From Falciphora oryzae (taxonomy: Eukaryota > Ascomycota > Sordariomycetes > Magnaporthales > Magnaporthaceae): 64,000 nt of DNA. Position numbers and translations under genes: made by a program. Shown here piece after piece: positions 56,642-64,000 of this stretch. The stretch covers positions 402,371 to 466,370 of the forward strand of contig JNVV01000005.1 of assembly GCA_000733355.1 (NCBI GenBank). Direction: 5' to 3'. The number at the start of each line of letters is the position of its first letter. Position 1 is the stretch's first letter. Below the pieces are notes generated by a model. It was not told where the DNA came from, searched no databases, and saw only the letters and a list, made by a program, of their open reading frames with translations.

Positions 56642-57782
56642 GGCTGGTCCGGCTGGTTGGTGAGGCTGGGATAACGGCCAAGATGGTGAGCGGGCTGTGG
56701 CACCGGTACTCTTCGTTGCCGGTGCAGGCGGTGATGGCGATGCGCTGGACCGCCGCGGGCGATGTTCTTACGAGGAGCAAAGCGTTATCGCAAAACTTGC
56801 TCGACCGATCGAGCTTCCTCGGCACGCCGCGTCTGCGGGTTTCTTCGAAGCAGACGCACTCGACGGAATGTTCTCCTCGTGGCCGTGAGATGCGTATCTT
56901 GCGGCGCGATGCTTGCCTGACTCCTTTTCCTTCTTATTCGTTTTCTTTGGGGATAGGCCAAACAACCTAACTGATGACCTATATGGTGTCGTGGAGGATA
57001 TAGACACGGTACCCATGAATTTAGATAGCCATGAAACGGTCGGCATGTAGACATTATATACTTTCCCATACCCCCCGTTTCTCCACATCAGTATTCTTTC
57101 CAACCTTTGGTGGCTTCTCGCCTCCATGTCATCACGGCCAATGTCGGATGTGGCGGCTTATTTTGCGAACTCTCGGATCGTGGCAGAAAAAGTAACCGTC
57201 GTGAAACCCCTTTCTGGGCCAGCCATGAACCGAATCCACCGCATTCCCAACCGCTAATCGCCCTGGAGGAATACCTCATCCGAGAGAGTGGCGTCCAAGT
57301 CTTTGTCCTCGTGTCAACTCGGGCCTCAAACAAGGTTTGGAGAGGGTGCTGCAATACAGCCTATTGTCTAACATAAAAGTATGTGAATTTCTTCGCGTAT
57401 TATCTTTGGGTATTAGACTGGCAGAGTATACTAGACCACTGCGCCGCCGGTATCGAATACTCTCGCCTGTCTCTTGCGTCCCCCTGTGGCTAAGTATATG
57501 CTGAACCTGAGCCCCTGTTCCCTGCCGTGCTTCACCGATGCTCAACCAAATTTGCAGCGCCTCTTGAAGTCTTACACAATGGACATATCTGCCACGTCCT
57601 AACCCTAGAACACACGGCGCTCTAGAGGGGTGGCTGCGCAGGTATCTCCAAGAAAAGCAAGAAAGACATGAAGGGGGCGTAATAAAATGAAACAAGGGCT
57701 TAGGTATGAAAAAAACAGAAGCTTAAAGACATGTGGCTTCCAAGAATTTCATCGCATCTCCTTTTCAAGAAGGGTCCTCCAA
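56642..57782. other. intergenic, nothing recognised
   Basis: About 1.1 kb between the two unrecognised minus-strand genes. Short open frames lack any signature. Confidence 0.55.
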
Positions 57783-60700
57783 CTAGCTTGCCCAGTGGCG
57801 CTTGCGTATGTAAGTCTTCACTGCGTGCCTCGCCCCCTTGACCAGTTTCGAGAGCTTATTCCGGACCCGGCTCTTGCTGCGCGACTTGCTTTTCTTGGAC
57901 GTGGGTAAGGGCTTGTCCTTGGACAGATCACTTTGGCTGTCCGGCACCCCAAGTGCAGCTCTGCAAACATTGTTGCCCTCTCCTTGATCGCCGCCGCCCT
58001 CCGAGACCTGCCCAGAGACTTCGCGGCCAGTGCGACGCGAGAGTGACTCTGTGAGCCGTAATCGAATACTGGAGAATCGCTTTCTTGGCCCCTGCTTCCG
58101 CGTATTGCCAGCGGTACCAGGAGACAGTCTGACGTTGTGTTCCGGAGAAACAAACGTTTCAGTGCTGGATAACACTGGCGCAACGGTATTGATATCCAAC
58201 GATACACCCCGAGCAGCTTCCCGAATCTCGGCACGGCATGGACTCGGGCTTGGGGGGAGTGAAGCTGTATCTTCAAGCCGCGCACGTCCATGCCGCTCAG
58301 CGAGCGGCAGGGCCTTGCTGATGTCAGATGGTGGTGTTCTCTTCAGGCAGGAGATAGACGACGTTCCAGGGACCAAGTTGCGGCTTTCTGTTGTCTCCAA
58401 GACGGCCATCGAGGTGTCGATAATAGAATTCCTCTTGATGGTCCCCGTCTCGGCCGTATTGTCTTCGGCGGAAGTATTCTTCGGGATCTTCAGCTTGATT
58501 TTCCTGCACCTGGTCGACTTTGTGTTGGTCAAATTTCGGTCAAGACTTGATGACGGCATGACTTCGCAGGAATCGGGCGAACCAGGCGAAAGGTCCTCAT
58601 CCTCTTGCCGTGGTGAGCCCGACGTTGGACTTGACATACGCAGCTTGAGCTTGGAGATTTTGGGCTGGGGTTCGGTCTCCTCGTCTATCTGGTGCATGCG
58701 GGTCTCCGGGTCTAGAATAACCAATCCCTCCTTCTTCTTCGACCGCGGAGTGGAGATGCTTAGTATCTGGACCGTGGAGTGGCCATCTTCATCAGAGTCC
58801 TCTTCGGATAGCTCGATGCTGGAGTTCGCCAATGGGGAATGGTCGCCGGGTAGAGCTGGCAGGGCCTTCATAAGTTGCGGGATGCTGTTTCTCACCCGAA
58901 GCTCCTTCGCCGGAGAGATGGGCTTCGGGGCCAGCATTGGTGTCTCGCTCCGAGCAGGTGATATCTCGACGGACACCAAATCCCGCTCCACTAGCCCGCT
59001 CACGCGGTTATACCTTAATACGCCGTGGCCCTCACGACGGCGACGCTCCAGAGATCTCCGGTGGTCCCGAGCGTTTCCCCCGCTAGGCGATCCATCGTAC
59101 ACGAAAGGAGGGTCGGCTTCGGGCTCGGACCCATCAATGAAGGTCGTGGAAGGACGATCCCTCATCCTATCTGATCTCCTGATTCTGTGTGCTGACCTGA
59201 CACCATTCGCGAGGCATCGCGATGTGACGGACTGAGAGCAGGTCATCATGTCCGAGGATCTATGTGCCATCTCATGGCCGGATGGCAGCCAGCTAGAGAT
59301 ATGCCCGGAGACAGTAGTATCGGAGTCACGGTACGTGTTCATAATCACACCCGCAGGACTTGCCGCATTGTCGGAAGACTCGGTTGAGTCTGTCGCCTGG
59401 GCGGCGCTTGAGGCAGCAGCTGGAGATAAGCGACCGCTGGATGTGTGGGGAGTGCGTAGATCTTGGTTACCCTCCTCATTGCGACTTGTGCTTGACGTCG
59501 ACTCTCTCCTCTCCGGATCAGGGGCTCTGTGATCGGCCTGTTGATGATTGGAACGCGAAAAGCTATAGCCCGCTTGTCCCTTGTGCGGTAGTGAAGATAA
59601 CTCGTTGTCAAACCGCTGCTCACTCTCAGAGGCAAGGATCTCGATGACTGACTCCGGGTCAAAGTGCGGCTTGGATGGCAGGGACTCAACCTGAACAGGG
59701 GTGGAGTTGGGCACAACAGGGATATGCTCGGAGCCAATCCTGCCGTAGTGGTCAATGTCGTTCTCGCCATCGTCGTCAGTCTGAGGGGTAGAGAAGCCGC
59801 TAGGCGAAGGAACGTGACGGATCCTCGACCGACTACGCCAACTGTCGGTTGGAGCAGGAGATCGACGAGAGCTCGCAGCGTGGGCCGATACAGGAATGAG
59901 TGGGCTCCGGGTCCTGAGGGTGCTGTAGTCATGTCTCTCACTGTCGAAGTCTTCGGAATAGTCATAATAGAACGGACGCGAAGGAGCTTTCGGATCTGGC
60001 GGGCGGGTGGCTGCGAGTGAAGAATACTGGCACTTGTCGATGATGGATCCAAAGCTTGAATTCCTGAACTTTGCGTCGTGGGGGCCATAATTGGTGGCCT
60101 CAGTAGATTGCATGGCCCAGGGGTGGGCCGGACGAGGATGGTGGTAGCGGCCACGGTAGTCAGGTCCCGTGGAAGTCGAAGTCCGCTGAGACCGATAAGA
60201 GCCATGGCTAGAGTATGACCGCATCGACCGGGCTGCCTCGGGCCTCAGTGACGGAGGAGGGCCCCGGCGGCCGCCTTGTCCGTACGCTTGCTGCGGCCTC
60301 AAGACTCGGTGGTGGTCGGTCCTCTAGACAGCGGAGGTCAGATACTGGACGCAGCCACTCCTATAAAAGCACCCAACACTGCTGTGGGTTCAGTGGAACG
60401 TGGGAGAACTCTTACATGAGAAACACGATCGATCCCAATCATCCTGCTGTAGTCGACGTTCCCATTCTCAGTGAGGGCAGGCGACGAAGGCCGGACGCCT
60501 GGACGCTTGAGCCTGGTAGGATACGGATAGGGCGAGCGGGGCCTCTGCAGAAAGGGAGGCATGGTCCCTGCATGATGGTGGCGCGCAGGAGGCCTTTGGC
60601 TGTACGTCTTGGAGCCGTAGCTGGTCATGGAGTAGGAGTGAAGGCCCTGGTCATCGAACGGCGGCGGCAGGAAACTGTGGACTGACTGCTGACTCTCGGA

Positions 60701-61120
60701 CTCATACATGGAGATGATATCCGAGGCGGCGTCCCGGTACGAGGGCAGGCGCCTGCGGTCATCCTGGACGCGGGCTCGAGATCGCGCATGGCGATGGTTG
60801 TCTCCAGATTCAGAGCGCCTCCTGGGGCGGGGCGTGTCGTCCCAGTAGGCCGAATGCTCGCGCGGCAGTTGGTTGAAGGTGGCAGACGAAGCGATAGGAC
60901 GGATGGAGAAGACACCGATGTCTCCCGTCTCGGTAGTTGTCTTGAGCATGCTCTCGAGCGGACCAGGCGAAGGCAGCAGCAGAGCGGCATTCTCGTGGAC
61001 GCTGCGCAGGTGGCGGCGCGACTCGGCCGGCGAAAGCGAGCCAAGACGAGCCTGGGCGTTATATGCGGCGTTCAGGGACCCATTGCTGGCAGCTTGTCGC
61101 GTCGTACGCGGGTTTTCCAT
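57783..61120 (-). CDS. large Ser/Arg-rich protein of unknown function, 1081 residues
   Basis: Two exons on the minus strand, 61120-60416 and 60323-57783. A GTAAGA...CTAG intron joins MIGIDRVSH to RTDHHRVLRPQQAYGQ in phase. I cannot assign a family. The sequence is disordered and rich in Ser, Arg and Pro. Ordered-looking islands are SPAESRRHLRSVHENAALLL, SYRDAASDIISMYES and the end. The C-terminus is strongly basic (KKSKSRSKSRVRNKLSKLVK, then KTYIRKRHWAS), which could be a nuclear or membrane-phospholipid-binding tail. Acidic patches (ELSEEDSDEDG) lie in the middle. There is no signal peptide or membrane helix. The start chosen is the ATG giving MENPRTTRQAAS; in-frame sequence further upstream has lower-quality composition. 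Confidence 0.75.
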
Positions 61121-64000
61121 TGGAACGGGGGACGAGGAGGGAACACAGGCCTGACCGCTCGTCTCCGAGGAGTTGAGCAGCCCGAGAAGCGTACATCTGA
61201 TGCCTACCAAGGTACCGCACCTAAATGAAGACCAAAAAAGCGAGCCGCAGCCTGTGGCTCGGGCTCCCGCTGCGAATAAGATTATCGGGGTGAGGCAAGC
61301 AAAGTGAAAGACTGCTTGCGGACCGGGGACACGAGATAGAAAGCGAGAGATGGAGAGTGGGATAAGGGCGTTGTCCTTCGGCAGAGTTGAGTGGAACGCT
61401 TTGGCAGAGGGACAGCGGCTGGGACTGCACGAGTCTCGTTGGAAGTCGTCGCGGTGCGCAAATCGAGCCTTCTCACCCACCTAATGTGTATGCGCCTGCC
61501 ACCTAGGTACCAGCCGAGTTGATATCATCTCAGGCCAGTGATGGAGCCATCGTTCAATACACCAGAAGGTGCCACGGGCGGGCAGCGGGAGACGACCGCC
61601 TGTAGGCCCTGAGCACTCCTCAGGTTCTCTCAAAAGTTCCCGCGCGGAAGGCTCGACTTGATGCAACAGCGTCGGAGTAACTCATTGGTCCCACGAAAAC
61701 GGAAGGAACCAGCGGCTCGCCCCTGTGAACCATTGCCACGGGCACTCGCGGGAAATATGGGTACAACCAACGGCACCGGCTTCATGCACCGGATGCCCTT
61801 GAGTTTCCATCACAGCGAGGAACGCACAGGTTGCCTGTCCGTGTCTGTCCCGCCGATTCCTTGTTCAAGCCATACTCGAAAAGGGGTGAATCGAGAGAGT
61901 GAGAGCGCACGCCAGATATCAAAGCCGGGCTGAGCTATCCCTACCGGGTGAGAGATCTTTAGCTTCCATGACTGTGATTCCCCATGAATCAGCAGCGGCT
62001 GTGCTGCTCTTTAGCTCCTCATACCGGTGACACAAGCCAGCGCAAGGACCATGTCTGTTCCAAGCAGTTGGGTTGGCAGTTTTTGGCGGTAGGCACTCCC
62101 GACTCGACCAGCACCGAGCCGAGCCCCGTGGTTCCTTCCGATTTGAGATGGAAATGGGACCGGGAGGTCGGCACTCTGGGGAACGGGCCGGATCAGCAAG
62201 CACCCAAGTGGGCCTCCTGCCCGCTTACTGTTGGTGCGCTGCCAAGATGCGATAGTAGCCACGCAGCCCTCTGAGGCCGTGCTTGGTTTAGAACGTGGAC
62301 CCTGCTGGCCTCGCCTCGGGCAGCTCCTGTTGTTGGTGCGCCAACAATGTGCTGTGGCAGCACTTACCCAGAAAGATTGCAACAAAGCACTCCTCCGAAC
62401 TGTGGATGCAGCATCGTTTTTATCGCGACCAACGCACAACAGGGGGGCATGCTTATGGGACGCCTGGCCGCGGTGGGGTTCTTCTCCCCTGTACTGGCCA
62501 GTCGTGGCTTTTATTAGAAGTTGTGCAGGTTGGACGGAGTGAATGAGAAAGGTGGTCTTCTTGGCCGAGCCTCGCCATCTCAAACGAATCTCATGCGGCA
62601 TCGGTAAAGCTCCCGCGATATGGATTGGTTGGTCAATCGCGGACCTTCCATCTGCATAGGATACCCTCGCTACGAGACCGTCAGCTCAGCTCTCTGCAAA
62701 AAAAAAAAAAAAAAAGTGGGAGATCTGGCCTTTCAGAGATGCGCCGTCGTATCCGTCGGACCTCTTAGTGCCCTTTGCCTAATGCGGTCCTTACCGCTTA
62801 TGGTCGCGGAGCTAACACGCCAAGTATGGGACTTCGGTGGTTGGTACCGCACCAGCTGCTCTGGGCGGGCGGACGATCTTGGAGGAGAGGACAACCCCTG
62901 AAAACTCCACAGGAGCAACAGACAACCTGACGTGCTATTGTGCTTCACAAAGAGAAGGCCACCTGGCCCCTCAAAAGATGAAGTAGTTGGATGGCCTTCT
63001 TTCTGACGTGGGATCGTGTCCCAGCTCGCTTACAAGGCCAGACAAGAAGGATCATTGAGCGGAGCGTCTCTGTTGTGCACAAGGCTGTAAGAAACGGCCG
63101 GACACTGCGGAGTTGTGGATTATACTCGAAGTCACTTCCAAATTCGCTTCTGAATCCACGCACGCTCACCTAAATTTAAATGAGAGTTGGTTTGGCGGGG
63201 ATCAAGTCGATCAGCCTCTCATTTTTTTTTTTCTTAGGTCATCGTGCCACGTTCCGTTTTTACACTTGAAAAGTGATTTGTCTACACTTCGTGCCCGTCA
63301 TATTGCGTCCATGCTAAATGGATCTTCGGTGAGGCTATAGTCTGTGTGCCGGAGCAAGTAAGAGGGTGCAGCACCCGCCGAGTTGCGGTGGGGCAGTAGG
63401 CCTTGTGGCGATCCAGCAGCATGCATGAGGATTAACTGCGCGCTACCCTGGCTGGCTAGCCGCCGGAATGGTCCAAGGATGGTAGCGGGTATTGTGTGAG
63501 AAATGGAGTCCACTAGCCCAGCTGATTTATAATTGCCTAGCGATTGACGAGGAGGCCGTCCCTGATTGCAAGTAAGCACCAGGCGGGGTAAGGTCAGGCA
63601 TCTGGCGTCTCCAGCTGTCGCTGGAGCCCCAATCGAGCTTTCTTCGTCTCAGACTAGGGAGAAGGGAGCGTCGGAGACGCGTGCCTGGCGCGGGTCCCAG
63701 AGCTCGGAAGGGAGAAAATAACTGCTGGTGCCAAACGCAGCCGGGCCATGGCGAGCCGCCAAATCACCTCGTCGAGACAGTGTGGTGGCAGGAACAAAGC
63801 CCCGCTAGGCGGGCGGGAATGGCGGGGAGGTACCTCCTCCCACCTGCACCTTGGTCCACTCCCCTGCTGCACCCATGCATCCACCCACCCAACTCCTGCG
63901 CCTTCCGCGAATTCACCCCCTCTAAAACCAGGCGTGGGGCTGTGTGGGCGAGCTGCACCTCCTACTCCCTGAAAAAAAGACAGGTGTTCTTAAACTGCTG
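61121..64000. other. gene-poor end of window
   Basis: About 2.9 kb. The first part is the promoter of the 1081-residue gene. The rest has a poly-A run at about 62698-62715 and a poly-T run at about 63222-63232. No open frame shows a domain, and I see no RNA gene. Confidence 0.55.

Overview
The window is nuclear DNA of a filamentous ascomycete (Pezizomycotina, most likely Sordariomycetes). The evidence is short spliceosomal introns with GTAAGT/GTGAGT-type donors and CTNAC-like branch sites, a GC-rich codon bias, and a gene set that is standard in that group: FPR4-type FKBP, ISC1, SWD3, UBR1, QCR9, PYM, OST2/DAD1, GRASP, TGS1, DOP1 and MON1. A species cannot be named from the sequence. Two assembly gaps (runs of N) lie at 14443-14535 and 34674-34874.

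Layout. 0-7 kb is a degenerate block. A spliced DJ-1/PfpI gene is followed on the opposite strand by a frameshifted CorA-type transporter remnant, then on the plus strand by a broken NLR-like (STAND) gene and a broken AsaB/CmcJ-like gene. At 7.3 kb is an intron-containing tRNA-Leu(AAG). 8-20 kb carries FPR4, an AGC/NDR-like kinase interrupted by one in-frame TAG, ISC1 on the minus strand, and an SWD3/WDR5 homologue with an RS-rich leader. 20.8-27.6 kb is UBR1 on the minus strand. 29-34 kb holds QCR9 (five tiny exons, missed by simple ORF calling), PYM, and a stand-alone MOCO-sulfurase-like aminotransferase. 34-38 kb and 39-43.3 kb are gene-poor and flank a GPI-anchored Cu-only superoxide dismutase gene. 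43-47 kb is compact: OST2, GRASP and TGS1. 47-56 kb has DOP1 and MON1, head to head. 56-61 kb has two unrecognised genes. 61-64 kb shows no gene.

How they relate. There is no operon-like or biosynthetic cluster. Several genes serve the secretory and endomembrane system (OST2 N-glycosylation, GRASP, DOP1, MON1, ISC1 sphingolipid turnover). Others serve RNA or chromatin (TGS1, PYM, SWD3, FPR4). I did not find a convincing undescribed system. The most informative oddities are the TAG replacing a likely conserved Trp codon in the kinase gene, the 3-kb run of pseudogenes, the five-exon QCR9 with an ATG-only exon and a GC-AG intron, and the RS-domain SWD3. Exon borders were derived by hand from splice signals, reading phase and recalled family conservation, so they are predictions.
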